Assembly: GCA_963693285.1 (NCBI GenBank)
Contig: OY848917.1
Span: forward strand, 28,149,745-28,213,744
Reading direction: 5' to 3'
From: Xestospongia muta
Lineage: Eukaryota; Porifera; Demospongiae; Haplosclerida; Petrosiidae
DNA length: 64,000 nucleotides
In this document: in pieces, positions 50,739 to 63,500 of the stretch
How positions within the stretch are numbered: position 1 is the first letter of the stretch
Layout of the letters: every line of letters begins with the position of its first letter
Notes under the pieces: generated by a model
What the model saw: only the letters and a program-made list of their open reading frames with translations
Told to the model about the DNA's origin: nothing
The model's database searches: none
Translations under genes and position numbers: made by a program

Positions 50739-51992
50739 CATAGGGCCAAATACATTTGCAAGGGCTTAAATAAAGTACAAGTACTTTTGAAAAATGTTAA
50801 GTACAAATACAAGCTCCAAAAATGACAATGTATTTAAGTATAAGTTCTTTTAAAGTATTTAATTACAAGTACAAGTACAAATGCTTTAACTGATAGGTAT
50901 AATAAATTAGGAAGTGCTTGATAGTGCTTAATACTTAGATAACGTGATATGTCAAACAGTATTATAATTATGGTTCTTTATTACATCTTACAAATATTAC
51001 ACTGAAAAAAAGCATTTTCTCATTTTAACTGAGATCTTCGTTACCACAGTTTCATCAATATGATGTAAACTCATTCTAAGTTGCTACAAGGACAAAAGTA
51101 GTGTAACATAATATGCATAAAGCCAACTAGTTGCATCTACAACCACATTGCTTTTACACTCACTTTGCTGTAGTAATTGATCATGGCTCCAATATGAAGC
51201 TATAAGCAGATACTATTTCAACTGAAACTAATCCAGTTAGTTAAGTTGACATAGTGTCTACCTCTCCCTCATAGTTTTATTTATTAGACATAAACTACAA
51301 GGAGTACCTTTTGGCTTCTAGTTGATTTACATATTGAGTTAGACCAGTTTTAGCTTTGTAGTAACTCAATATTGGGCTTACATCATATTGATGAGATTAT
51401 GATAATGAAGACAACGGTTGAAATGACAAAATGCTATTTTAAGTCCAATAGTTTAAATGTGTCATCACTCAGTTTACATCTTTCTGGTGTGAAAATTTTT
51501 CCCATATTGCTGAACATCCGCTCCACTGGGGAAGATGAAAAAGGTACTCCAAGAACTTTGACAAGCTTCACAAGAGATGGACACTTTCTATGATTCTCTT
51601 CCTAATACTTGGCTGGATTTGTGTCCATGAAGACACAAGGAGCTGTTAAATAATCATCTGTGTTTGAATGGCTTTGGAAAGGAGTGGTTTCAGTCTCAGA
51701 ATCAGGCATGAAGCTAAATAAGGTTTCACTGTTTATTGAATGTGGTTCCAAACTACCCTCAACATGAACTTGGGTAGGGTTAACTTTATTGACTTTGATG
51801 GGTAAGATTAAAAGGACTTAAAGGTACTTCAAAATACTTACAAGTATTTAAGTACTTGTACGTACATAACTCAGTACTTGAGTACAAGTACAAGTACTGT
51901 GTAGAAATGAAGGAAGGACTTAAATATAAGTACAAGTACTTTCATAGCTGTACTTATAGTACTTAAGTACAAATACCAATGTACTTGGCTCC
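50739..51992 (-). mobile_element. 1.25-kb hAT element relic with perfect 8-bp target duplication
   Basis: Identical 8-mers ATGTCTGG flank it (50731-50738 and 51993-52000). The left end CATAGGGCCAAATACATTTG and the reversed right end GGAGCCAAGTACATTGG are imperfect inverted repeats. Subterminal regions on both sides are filled with AAGTACAAGTACTT-type words, which probably are transposase-binding motifs. On the minus strand at about 51430-51535, SPVERMFSNMGKIFTPERC and then LSDDTFKLLDLK is the hAT C-terminal dimerisation motif. The catalytic core is not visible. It sits just upstream of the C10 promoter. Confidence 0.82.
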
Positions 51993-52107
51993 ATGTCTGG
52001 TATATGTCATATAAATAACTAACACAACTTTCAAATGTCTAAGCGTGGATTGCAGTGTCAATACCAATATCATAAAGATATTTAACTTTCCTACTTAGAT
52101 CACCTAA

Positions 52108-52450
52108 AACAATCCCCACTTCACCTGATATAAGGTATTCAATGAATGAATGGTTTCATTGATAGATGAATGAATATATGGATAACTGGATGAATAAATG
52201 GAGAACAGATGAACTAATGGTCAGACAGTCATGTTAACAAACAGGTAATGAACCATTATATAAGTTGTTTTGATGGCAACTGTATATATTACTATATATG
52301 ACACATCTAATATCAATTATGTACTAATATTACTATCTATACTTGTTACTATAGAAACAACTAAGTTCTATAAAGCATTGTCTCAAGTTGGTACAGACTT
52401 CACAATGATGACACTTATAATACCAAAGAGAACTCGTAAAGAACTTAAAG
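52108..52450 (+). pseudogene. P13: BDP1 exon-7 copy joined to exon-3 end
   Basis: The exon-3 end and part of intron 3 are joined directly at about 52245 to the region before exon 7, deleting exons 4-6. The exon-7 copy from 52355 is open (ETTKFYKALSQVGTDF, LIIPKRTRKELK), but the donor is altered to AAAGGTGTC. There is no exon 8. Confidence 0.72.
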
Positions 52451-52934
52451 GTGTCTTGTGTACATATTCATAAAAGATAAAATATAGTTGTACTGGACCA
52501 AGCAATGTAGTGATCAATATTGTACTCTCTTAAATGACATTGAAATTACAAAATCATTTTTTTTCTTTTGATGAAGCTAAGTTTAAGTGTACACATTTAC
52601 ATTTTGTCATTATGTAATATGTTAACTAAGTACCCTATAAAGTGGCTACTATAAATAACATCATGAACTCATTCTGAGAGGCATTCTGAGAGGTGACTGC
52701 ATCTTTAACATAACATTTTCATGTCATGACTAGGAAACAAACAGACTTGATATTATTGTCCCACTAATACTTTTTAAAATATCCAGTAAGAATTATATGT
52801 CGTAGTGAGTTTGCATACAAATAATGGTACTGTATAGTTTCTAAGAAGTCACCTTAGTCGTTAATAATTTTATAATATAGAGAGCAGTTTCTACCAATCA
52901 TAACTTGTGTCAATATGTTAACATATATGAAATT

Positions 52935-53182
52935 TTAATTCATTTTTAGTCAATGGTCTACGTAAGTATTTAATCTGTTATAGTATGAAAGATTAAATTC
53001 ATTTTTAGTCAATGGTCTACACAGTATTTAATCTGTTATAGTATGAAAGATTAAATTCATTTTTAGTCAATGGTCTACGTAAGTATTTAATCTGTTATAG
53101 TATGAAAGATTAAATTCATTTTTAGTCAATGGTCTACGTAAGTATTTAATCTGTTATAGTATGAAAGATTAAATTCATTTTT

Positions 53183-53186
<4 letters not shown>
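52935..53186 (+). repeat. 57-59 bp minisatellite, about 5 units
   Basis: Units contain GAAAGATTAAATTCATTTTT, AGTCAATGGTCTACGTAAGT and ATTTAATCTGTTATAGTAT. The array derives from the single intron-7 sequence seen in other BDP1 copies, and runs straight into the CT tract. Confidence 0.92.
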
Positions 53187-53241
<55 letters not shown>

Positions 53242-53267
53242 TCTATCTGTCTGTCTCTCTCTCTCTC
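53187..53267. repeat. (CT)n microsatellite
   Basis: CT run with TTGTGTCTATCTGTC interruption, between the minisatellite and the 3' flank of C11. Confidence 0.92.
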
Positions 53268-53492
53268 AATGCTTGAAATGTTATTAACGATCAGACCAAT
53301 TTATGAAAGATCAATTCACTAACTTGTACCAAATTATTTTCGAGTTTTATTACTAAACATTGTTAACAAGAAGCTCATCAAAAATTATTGAATGATAGGT
53401 GTTTATTAATCAATTATAGTTTTAATAAATTGGGTGGACATTACACAACACAACTACTCATATCATATAATAATACTGAATATGAAAAAGCA

Positions 53493-54336
53493 TTATTTAG
53501 TGCATACAACACAAGTAATAACCCTATTATTGACATAGGGAGGACATGGAAGACCAGTACAAGTTGTTTCAACAAAATAGAACAGAGCACCATTAATATT
53601 GCCAGAACTACCATAAATAGACTCAGCATCTTTATCAACACACTCATATACAGCATTCCTCTTATGATCATAATATTCAGTCATGAGGTAACCTACATAC
53701 TCTACAGTCCATGATGTAGGGCAGACAGTTTTAGCTGGTATCATTAGTTGAACAACTTTTGTAGAAGTATAACATACAGCACAGGGAACATTATGATCAT
53801 GTTTAGAAGTAAATATGGTGTTTACATTTTGATATTCAGCTCCATACAAATAGGACTCTTCTGGTAGATTGGCAGTACTCATGTAATCAGGTACTTTAGG
53901 CAAACATATGTAATTAGCACCCTGACCACTGTGAGTGTAATGACTACCACCAGCTATTCCTTCGTAAAGCAGCTGTGCTCCCGTGTTATTAGGACAAGAC
54001 TTTCTACCCCATCATGTGTAGACAACACCACCATTTTTAGGTCCAGGTGGTCCTTGTTTACCACGATCTCCTTTGTCTCCTTTATCACCTTTGTCTCCTT
54101 TCTCACCATCTCTCCCAGGTAACCCATCACGTCCATCTCAACCTCATAAAATTTGTAGATAAGGATGTTTTAGATTACAGTAGTATTGGAGTCATGTGCA
54201 TTTAATTTCACCACATTATTAGAAGAATCTGAAGTATTATCAATAATGCTGTAACTAGATGTTATGAAATCATACCTTTAGAAGACTGCATTAGATGAAC
54301 AAGCAGAAAAAGCAAGAAGACTTGTAGAAGCTTCAT
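53493..54336 (-). pseudogene. C11: short-chain collagen pseudogene with CpG-decay stops
   Basis: The signal exon 54276-54336, intron and whole body are present. The YTRWGR Arg codon is TGA (near 54014), and two Arg codons at the start of the Gly-X-Y region are TGA near 54138-54148. All three fit CGA-to-TGA transitions. There is also a small deletion in the N-terminal part near 54180. The last 136 codons are open. The promoter is kept at 54429-54436. Confidence 0.85.
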
Positions 54337-55944
54337 CTTTTTTTTATTATATATGACAACAAATCAATATGTCAGAAATGGGAGTTAGTCTCTCTTGTCC
54401 TTTCTAAATTACCTACTTACATTTAGAGCTTTTATAGTCACAGTAACAGGGAGATTACTGTGATAATTTACTACATGTATGTGTCATATCAATAAGTAAC
54501 GCAAGTTTCAAATGTCAAAGCGTGGATTACAGTGTCGATACCAATATCATAAAGATATTCAACTTTTTTGCTTAGACCACTTAAAAAAACAATCCCCACT
54601 CCACCTGATATAAGGTATTCAATGAATGAATGGTTCCATTGATAGATGAATGAATAGATAGATAACTGGATGAATAAATGGAGAACAGATGAACTAATGG
54701 TCAGACAGTCATGTTAACAAACAGGTAATGATCCATTACCATTAACCATTATTACTTTTCCCTAGCTCACTATACCAGTCAATGGAGGTAGGAGAGGAAG
54801 AAGATGAAGGTAGAATTGTGCCACAATTATACACTGTACATATTATATTATAATATGTACATATAATACATGTATATGTACATATAATTATGTATGTAAG
54901 TTGTAGTTCATAATAGTCTCTTTTGTCTAGTGACACAATTACTGAAGAAGGAACAGAGTATACAATGTCTACATCATTTAGAGAGAGGAACAAAATTAAG
55001 AAAGGGACCAAAGATGGTGAGATCTTAAAGTTATAGATTTTATACATAAATTTACCTCTAGTCAACTTCTACAGTTTGATATATGGCTTCTAAAGTATTG
55101 TTTATATGATGTCATTGACTACAAGTGTTCACGTGGTTAAGGCAGGAATTTGTTGACACTGATAATTTAATATTTTAGTTAATTGGTATACTAGGTGGAT
55201 CCTTTTTATTATTAAACTGTAAACTTTTAAAGTAAATGTTGGCACTAATGAAATGTTATATAAGTTGTTTTGATGGCAACTGTATATATTACTATATATG
55301 ACACATCTAATATCAATTATGTACTAATATTACTATCTATATTTGTTACTATAGAAACAACTCAGTTCTATAAAGCATTGTCTCAAGTAGGTACAGACTT
55401 CACAATGATGACACTTATACTACCAAAGAGAACTGGTGAAGAACTTAAAGTAAGTTGTCTTGTGTATATATTAATAAATGATAAAATATAGTTGTACTGG
55501 ACCAAGCAATGTAGTGATCAATATTGTACTCTCTTAAATGACAATGAATCTACAAAATCATTTTTTTCTTTTGATGAAGTTAAGTTTAAGTGTACACATT
55601 CACACTTTTTGATTATGTAATATATTAACTAAGTACCCTATAAAGTGGCTACTATAAATAATATCATGAACTCATTCTGAGAGGCATTAGAAGAGGTGAC
55701 TGCATCTTTAACATAACATTTTTATGTCATGACTAGGAAACAAACAGACTTGATAGTATTGTCCCACTAATACTTTTTAAAATATCCAGTAAGAATTATA
55801 TGTCGTAGTGAGTTTGCATACAAATAATGGTACTGTATAGTTTCTAAGAAGTCACCTTAGTTGTTAATAATTTTATAATATAGAGAGCAGTCTCTACCAA
55901 TCATAACTTGTGTCAATATGTTAACATATACGAAATTTTAATTC

Positions 55945-57140
55945 ATTTTTAGTCAATGGTCTATGTACTATTTGATCTGTTATAATATGAAAGATTAAAT
56001 TTATTTTTAGTCAATGGTCTACATAAGTATTTAATCTGTTATAGTGTTAAATATTAAATTCATTTTTAGTCAATGGTCTACAGAGTATTAATCTGTTATA
56101 GTATTAAATATTAAATTCATTTTTAGTCAATGGTCTACATAGTATTTAATCTGTTATAGTATGAAAGATTAAATTCATTTTTAGTCAATGGTCTATGTAA
56201 GTATTTAATCTGTTATAGTATGAAAGATTAAATTCATTTTTAGTCAATGGTCTACGTAAGTATTTAATCTGTTATAGTATGAAAGATTAAATTCGTTTTT
56301 AGTCAATGGTCTACACAGTATTTAATCTGTTATAGTATTAAATACTAAATTCATTTTTAGTCAATGGTCTACAGAGTATTAATCTGTTATAGTATTAAAT
56401 ATTAAATTCATTTTTAGTCAATGGTCTACATAGTATTTAATCTGTTATAGTATGAAAGATTAAATTCATTTTTAGTCAATGGTCTACGTAAGTATTTAAT
56501 CTGTTATAGTATTAAATATTAAATTCATTTTTAGTCAATGGTCTACGTAAGTATTCAATCTGTGATAGTATTAAATATTAAATTCATTTTTAGTCAATGG
56601 TCTACATAGTATTTAATCTGTTATAGTATTAAATACTAAATTCATTTTTAGTCAATGGTCTACATAGTATTTAATCTGTTATAGTATTAAATACTAAATT
56701 CATTTTTAGTCAATGGTCTACATAGTATTTAATCTGTTATAATATTAAATACTAAATTCATTTTTAGTCAATGGTCTACATAGTATTTAATCTGTTATAG
56801 CATGAAAGATTAAATTCATTTTTAGTCAATGGTCTACGTAAGTATTTAATCTGTTATAGTATGAAAGATTAAATTCATTTTTAGTCAATGGTCTATGTAA
56901 GTATTTAATCTGTTATAGTATTAAATACTAAATTCATTTTTATAGTCAATGGTCTACATAGTATTTAATCTGTTATAGCATGAAAGATTAAATTCATTTT
57001 TAGTCAATGGTCTACGTAGTATTTAATCTGTTATAGTATTAAATATTAAATTCATTTTTAGTCAATGGTCTACGTAAGTATTAATCAGTTATAGTATGAA
57101 AGATTAAATTCATTTTTAGTCAATGGTCTATGTAAGTCTT
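55945..57140 (+). repeat. 57-59 bp minisatellite, about 20 units
   Basis: About 1.2 kb of head-to-tail units with the same core as at 52935. Two main variants alternate: ATGAAAGATTAAATTC with CTACGTAAGTATTTAATC, and ATTAAATACTAAATTC with CTACATAGTATTTAATC. The variants form higher-order blocks of neighbouring units. Confidence 0.93.
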
Positions 57141-57355
57141 TAATCTGTTGACAAAGTCACTAATTGAATTAGCCTCGTCTATTCCCTATTGTACTGGGGA
57201 ATGTGTATGAACGAAAGTTATTGGACTTTGACTGGAAAATTTAGTTAAGTTGAATATACAGACTTATGTCCTCACGTAACAATGGCAACTGTCTATTGAC
57301 ATCATAGACATAATGGCAGCAATAATCAACTCTAGCCTATTTACAATGTCTACAC

Positions 57356-57690
57356 AACAAGTGTACTAATATTGATTTGTTTGCAGGTGCGTTTGTAAAT
57401 CTGTCACTGAGATATCTCAATAGACTCACAAGAAATCAACTATTTTTTAAGAATCAAAAAAGGGGTACACAAATCAGATAAGGTCCTACTTAAATACACA
57501 ACTGAAAAGAGCAGCGCCTCAAGTCATAAGGACAAAGGCCCAAAAAATCATAACAAAAAAACAATAAACAAAGAGATGGCTAAGGGAAGGACAAGAAGGA
57601 AGAGCTAGGATGAGATACATTAATTAAACCTATAAAAATATATACAGTAATCAACACATGACACACAACTGCCTAATTACACTTATATGC
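57356..57690. mobile_element. Insertion of about 330 bp of unknown type
   Basis: In other BDP1 intron-7 copies TCTACACA-(ATTTATATATGTGTGG)-TAATATTGATTTTCC is continuous. Here about 330 bp of unrelated, more GC-rich sequence replaces the middle (TTTGCAGGTGCGTTTGTAAA ... CTTATATGCCAACATGATTT). No coding frame or clear inverted repeats were recognised. It could be a SINE or LTR fragment. Confidence 0.55.
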
Positions 57691-58879
57691 CAACATGATT
57701 TTCCGCACACAATGACTTGCTACATTAAGGAACTGTTGGTGTAGGTGCCTATGTTAGAGAAATTACAAACAAGATGGAAGCATACATACGTGAGTCATAT
57801 ATTATAACTATTAACCACAATACACAGCTCTGTCATTACCATTGCTTTCATCTTGTTTGTAATTTCTGACATAGGCAGCTCATCGGTCAATTACTCCTGT
57901 TCCAATATTAAACACTCTTTGTCTTTGTAATTATTTTTGCCAATGTCTTATTTATTAGATCCATTGTCATTGCAATATTACAACAGTAGCATTTCACTAT
58001 TTTAGCTTAGGTATAACTTGTACTGAGAGAAAGGAGCCCAGATACTTCAATAGCCTATGACTACACTGAGTTACTTCATCTTTGTTGTCCAATCATTTGC
58101 TGATTTCATTCTAATACTTTATTATATAAATAGGTACCACCTCAATTCACTCTGACCCTTAATTTAAATTACATTTGAATGTCACTGTTACTTCATCTCA
58201 AAAAACAAGATCCAAATCTATGTTTATAACTAGTTGTATCTTTTGTTTTATATGAAGTAACTTAATGTAGTCCAGCAACATATTAATCCACTACATTTCT
58301 ATTAATTCATTAGCAATTATTCCTTGTGTAAAGATGATGATTTACTGTGATTATAACACTTTATATTTCTGCTTAAAAAAATTTAAGAAAGAAGAGAAGA
58401 ATAATCCACTAAGAATATCTACTGCTTTAGAGAAACTGTGTACTACACCACCAAAGACAGCTTTAACATCATCTTAATTTGTAGCATGATTACTCAATTA
58501 ATTCAACATGTATTACATTATATATATAACAAATAATTCATTAAATAATTACTAATCAAACCACATATGTGCCTCTATTTTGAACTTTTGAAGGCTAATA
58601 TACCTAATTCACAGCCTTTGGTTGTGTTGCACAAGACTAGTTCACACCCTTTGGTGTGTAATACTAGATCGTAACATGAACAGATATATTACAGAATGAT
58701 TAAAAATCAGTAATAATCAGGTCATTTTGTGAAGATGAGTGATAACAATTCACTGACTTGTATCAAATTATTTTCAACTCTTATTATCAACCATTGTTAA
58801 CAAGAAAATCATCCAAAAATACTTTTGATTGAATAATAGAGTTACTAATCAATTATAGTGTTAATAAATTGGGTGGACA

Positions 58880-59285
58880 TTACACAACACAACTACTCAT
58901 ATCATATAATAATACTGAATATGAAAAACCATTATTTAGTACATATACAACACAAGTAATAACCCTATTATTGACATAGGGAGGACATGCAAGACAAATA
59001 TAAGTTCCTAGAATGAAGTAGAACAGAGCACCATTACTACTGACAGAACTACCATAAATAGACTCAGGATCTTTATCAACACACTCATATACAGCATTCT
59101 TCTTATGATCATAATAATCAGTCATGAGGTAACTGGCATATTCTGCAGTCCATAATGTAGGCCAGACAGTTTTAGCTGGTATCATTAGTTGAACCTCTTT
59201 TGTAGAAGTATAACATACAGCACAAGGAACATTATGATCATGTTTTGAAGGAAAAATGTTGCTTACATGTTCACATTTAGCTCCA
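58880..59285 (-). pseudogene. C12: short-chain collagen pseudogene, 5' truncated
   Basis: The C-terminal half only, from HVSNIFPSKHDH to a 2-nt insertion (ACATATACAAC) that shifts the frame before the normal stop. Three conserved Cys or Pro positions are changed (TVWPTLW, GTYICLAC). At 59286 the gene is fused to the loop of the 440-bp intron segment (ACCATTAACCACAATACACAG), which shows a deletion between a collagen copy and a BDP1 intron. Confidence 0.8.
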
Positions 59286-60250
59286 TAACCATTAACCACA
59301 ATACACAGTTCTGTCATTACCATTGCTTCCATCTTGTTTGTAATTTTTGACATAGGCAGCTCATCTGTCAATTACTCCTGATCCAATATTAAACAGCCTT
59401 TGGCCTTGCAATTCTATTTTGCCTGTCTTATTTATTAGAGTGGAAGTAAGCTACGCCATCCATTGTCATTACAATAAATTACAACAATAGCAATTCGACT
59501 ATTTTAGCTTAGGTATTACTTGTAATGAGGGCAAGTAGTTTAGATGCTTCAATAGCTTATGACTACACTGAGCTACTTCACTTTTGTTGTACAACGATTT
59601 GTTAATTTCATTCTACTACTTTATTATATAAATATGTACCACCTCTATTCACTCTGACTCTTAATTTAAATTACATTTGAATGTCACTATTACTTTATCT
59701 CAAATAAACAAAGATCCAAATCTATGTTTATAACTAGTTGTATATTTTGTTTTATATGAAGCAACTTAATATAGTCCAACAAAATATTAATGCACAATAT
59801 TTGTATTTATTAATATAATCATAAAATATCAACTTACAGTGATGTTGATATATCTTTACTGACTCAATTGTTACCTCTAAAAATGTTCAATAAATCAGAA
59901 AGCTTTGTAAATCTGAAAAACGTTTGTGTGTTTAAATTTCCTAAATTTACTTTTATATTCATCACTTTGAGGATTATATTACACAACAATTTCTGTATCC
60001 ATGGTTGCACAAACAATTTGTGGTAGCAAAATTTGTCCTTTAACCTACCATAAAATAATATTCCATTAAATACATCGACTTGTAATAATTATTCTTTGTA
60101 TAAGATAATGACTCATTGTGATTATAACACTTTATATTTCTGTTTTAGAAAAAATTCAAGAAAGAAGAGAAGAATAATCCACTAAGAATATCTACTGCTT
60201 TAGAGAAACTGTGTACTACACCACTAAAGACAGCTTTCTCATCATTATAA
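59286..60250 (+). pseudogene. P15: BDP1 intron-7 remnant and exon 8
   Basis: The right part of the 440-bp intron segment and the rest of intron 7 lead to an exon-8 copy at 60149-60250 with an intact TTTTAG acceptor. It encodes KKFKKEEKNNPLRIS and a changed end, KTAFSSL, before TAA. No exon 7. Confidence 0.72.
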
Positions 60251-60371
60251 TTTGTAGCATGATTACTCAATTGATTCAACCTGTACTACATTTTATATAT
60301 AACAAATAATTCAATAAATAATTACTAATCAGCCACTTTCTATTTTGAACTTTTGAAGTCTAGTGTAGCCA

Positions 60372-60375
<4 letters not shown>

Positions 60376-60424
<49 letters not shown>

Positions 60425-60478
60425 TCTCTCTTTCTCTCACTCACTCTTGTATCTATCTGTCTGTCTCTCTCTCTCTCA
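60376..60478. repeat. (CT)n microsatellite
   Basis: CT run with CATCTCTCTCTTTC and TTGTATCTATCTGTC interruptions, between the exon-8 copy of P15 and C13. Confidence 0.93.
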
Positions 60479-60701
60479 ATGATTGAAATGTTTATAATGA
60501 TCAGATCAATTTGTGAAAGATCAATTCACTGACTTGTACCAAATTATTTTCAAGTTTTATTACTAAACATTGTTAACAAGAAGCTCATCAAAAATTATTG
60601 AATGATGGAGTTTAATAATCAATTATAGTTTTAATAAATTGGGTGGACATTACACAACACAACTATTGATATCATATAATAATAGTGAATATGAAAAACC
60701 A

Positions 60702-61552
60702 TTATTTAGTGCATACAACACAAGTAATAACCCTATTATTGACATAGGGAGGACATGGAAGACCAGTACAAGTTCCTTTGACAAAATAGAAAAGAGCACC
60801 ATCGATATTGCCAGAACTACCATTAATAGACTCAGCATCTTTATCAACACACTCATATACAGCATTCCTCTTATGAGCATGACGATCAGCCATGAGGTAA
60901 CCTACATATTCTATAGTCCATGATGTAGGGCAGACAGTTTTAGCTGGTATCATTAGTTTAACTACTTTTGTAGAAGTATAACATACAGCACAAGGAACAT
61001 TATGATCATGTTTAGAAGGAAATATGTCGTTTACACTTTCATATTCAACTCCATACAAATAGGACTGTTCTGTTGGATTGGCAGTACTCAAGTAATCAGG
61101 TACTTTAGGTAGACAGATATAATTAGCACCCCCACCACTGTGATCGTAATAGCTACCACCAGCTATTCCTTCGTAAAGCAGCTGTGCTCCTGTGTTATTA
61201 GGACAAGACTTTCTACCCCATCGAGTGTAGACTACACCACCATTTTTTGGTCCAGGTGGTCCTTGTTTACCACAATCTCCTTTGTCTCCTTTATCACCTT
61301 TGTCTCCTTTATCACCGTCTCTCCCAGGTAACCCATCACGTCCATCTCGACCTTGTAAGATCTTTAGATAAGGGTGTTTTATATTACAGCCAGTAGTATT
61401 GGAGTCATGTGCATTTCGTTTCACCACAGCATTATTAGAAGAATCTGAAATAAGATCAATAATGCTGTAACTTGATGTTATGAAATCATACCTTTAGAAC
61501 ACTCCATTAGATGAACAAGCAAAAAAATTAAGAAGACTTGTAAAAGTTTCAT
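60702..61552 (-). CDS. C13: short-chain collagen C4-like secreted protein, intact
   Basis: Exons are 61492-61552 (MKLLQVFLIFLLVHLMECSK) and 60702-61444, 267 aa, same plan as C2. The first triplet region starts LQGRDGRDG (Gln for Arg), one triplet is GDC instead of GDR, adding a Cys inside the collagen helix, and one is GDK for GEK. Loops: SYYDHS, PTEQSYLYGVEYES, DRHAHKR and SSGNIDG. The first loop is identical to that of C3, while the other loops differ, as expected if loops are shuffled by gene conversion. Confidence 0.88.
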
Positions 61553-61642
61553 CTTTTTATTATATTATGATGACAAATCATATGTCAGAAATGGAAGTTA
61601 GTCTCTCCCTGTCCTTTGTAAATCACCTACTTACTTTGAAAG

Positions 61643-61667
61643 CTTTTATAGTCACAGTAACAGGGAG
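61643..61667 (-). promoter_or_regulatory. TATA-box promoter of C13
   Basis: TATAAAAG on the minus strand at 61650-61643, with CTGTTACTGTGAC upstream, about 91 bp before the ATG at 61552. Confidence 0.75.
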
Positions 61668-61851
61668 GTCATTTTGATGTGATAATTTCCTTTGTATCAA
61701 ATTGTGTAACTATTACAAATTTTAAATGTCAAAGTGCAGACTGTAGTCTCTATAGCAATGTGATAAAAATATTGTATCATTACTCCTTACGTCACCTGAG
61801 TAGGTAGATATACATGTATGTGTGTGGTAATCAGTAATAACGATATTAAAT

Positions 61852-62185
61852 ATATACTCAGTGGTCAGCAATCACATGAAAGAATTTATTATACACAAAT
61901 ATAGCAGTTTGCACTTTAACACCATCATATTATGCTTACTGACTACAATTTGTTTAATAATAAACATCACATCAAAGAGACTGCAAAACACAAAATAACA
62001 ATCATCATTTTTGTGTATACAGTACAAAAGTGATGTTAGTCATTTTGTGTTTTCCAATGCTTTTTTGTGATGTTTGTTACTAAACCAGTTATAATGTAAG
62101 TTAATGTAATATGATAATGTCAAAGTGCAGACTGTTATATATTTGTCTACATTAAATTCCTTTATGTGATCCATTATCGCTGAGA
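61852..62185. repeat. Foldback sequence upstream of C13
   Basis: Homologue of the foldback at 15062, with both arms complete: TATACTCAGTGGTCAGC at the left, CGCTGAGAGTATAGAG at the right, centred near 62015. Confidence 0.7.
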
Positions 62186-62229
62186 GTATAGAGAAAATCA
62201 GGATACTGGGCATCAATTGCAATCATGTA

Positions 62230-63500
62230 CAACTCTGAGTAGAGATTGAGCTGTTTTCGACTTTATAAACAACCTCCTCTATCATCACTGGCAATCCATG
62301 AAGAGAAAAGAAAGGTCTATGCTCCTGTAATCAACTGGTCATATGAAAACAATACTGAAAGACTATTTTCTATTTAACACATGATGTCCCAATTACTGGC
62401 ATTTTGGAGAGGATATTTGCCTACTGAGTACAAAAGCTGACCATATAGCAAAAAAATCATTCAACTATTTATCTGAGTAGGAATCACAACTAAAATCCTA
62501 ACAAGTCAGGGAACTAATTTTATTGTCAACCTTACTTCACAACTCAATACCATCCCCAAACAGATGGATTAGTCACAACAAAAGCTCTAGGTTTCCCCAT
62601 TTCAACTCCTCTGTGGTAGAAGAGTACATAGTCCACTTCATATCCATAAAGAGAAATGGTCAGGAGAGACAGAAGAGGAAATTCCCATATTCAAATTCCG
62701 TTTTGCAAATGAGAGAGCATTTTGAGATCTAGTCCATGTATGACATATCAATCTACTAAGAAAACTGATTCCATCCACATATAGAGTATCTGTTCTAGAT
62801 ACCATCATAAAAAAACAACCGATAAAAGAGACCTAGAGGACTACTAATTAGAGTCATTTGTGAATGGATCAGAGAAAAGGATGACAAAGATGTTATCCTC
62901 ACTACACCTCAGTAGAGGGATATAAATTCATACTGAAAGAGTATCCATAACTCACAAAAGTTGGTCAAACAAGTGTATTCACACGTGACATTAAAAAGGA
63001 ACAAGCTGTCCCTGTTTGTCAACATGTTTACCATAATCCTTTGGCCCTATGGCCAAAATTGAGGGATGAGTTGGACTAAATGCTGAATTTGGGAGTTGTA
63101 CAACCCTCTACTAGTCCCTGGGCATCACCTGTGCAATCACACATGATATGAAAATGGACCAAGGTATTCCTGTTAGTCAATATGTTTACTCCACTCCTTT
63201 GGTCTTGCAATCAAATTTGAGGGAGGAGTTGGACAATATACCAAAATACAGAGTTGTACAACCCTCTACCAGTCTCTAGGCATCATCATCTGTGGTTCTA
63301 GTGGTCAAGAAGGTTGGAGGAATTTGCTTATGTGTGGAATCTCATAGGCTAAACAAAGTCTCAAAATTCAATGCACACCCTATGCCTTGTATCAACAATA
63401 TCTACAAAGCCATTAGACCTGCCAAGTTCATCTCAACTCTGGACCTTGCCAGAGGTTATTGGCAACCTCCTATATTAGAAGTTACAAGATAACTAAAAAT
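62230..63500 (+). pseudogene. Ty3/Gypsy relic, second copy of the one at 40080
   Basis: Integrase traces (LLSTLLHN, then HPQTDG-like sequence near 62540-62575) are followed by the same spacer and RT N-terminal part as at 40080-41450. The RT frame is 63292-63492 (CVESHRLNKVSKFN, FISTLDLARGYWQ). From about 62840 to 63700 the two loci are nearly identical, including the tandem duplication of the RT lead-in. So they are a segmental duplication, not independent insertions. The zinc-binding domain seen at 40231 is deleted here. Confidence 0.75.

Larger units (their letters stand above)
54590..58476 (+). pseudogene. P14: duplicated BDP1 exons 3(end), 4, 6, 7, 8
   Basis: A truncated exon-4 copy (about 54775-54830) is fused to intron 5, so exon 5 is missing. 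Exon-6 54931-55016 has the SANT Trp changed to Gly (KKGTKD). Exon-7 55355-55449 is open with intact borders (LILPKRTGEELK). The exon-8 copy near 58376 has lost its acceptor (GCTTAA). The intron-7 copy contains the large minisatellite and an unrelated insertion at 57356. Confidence 0.75.

Noticed and set aside
55945..57140. CRISPR-like appearance of regularly spaced repeats
   Set aside because: The whole 57-59 bp unit repeats, there are no unique spacers, and the window is eukaryotic. It is a minisatellite.
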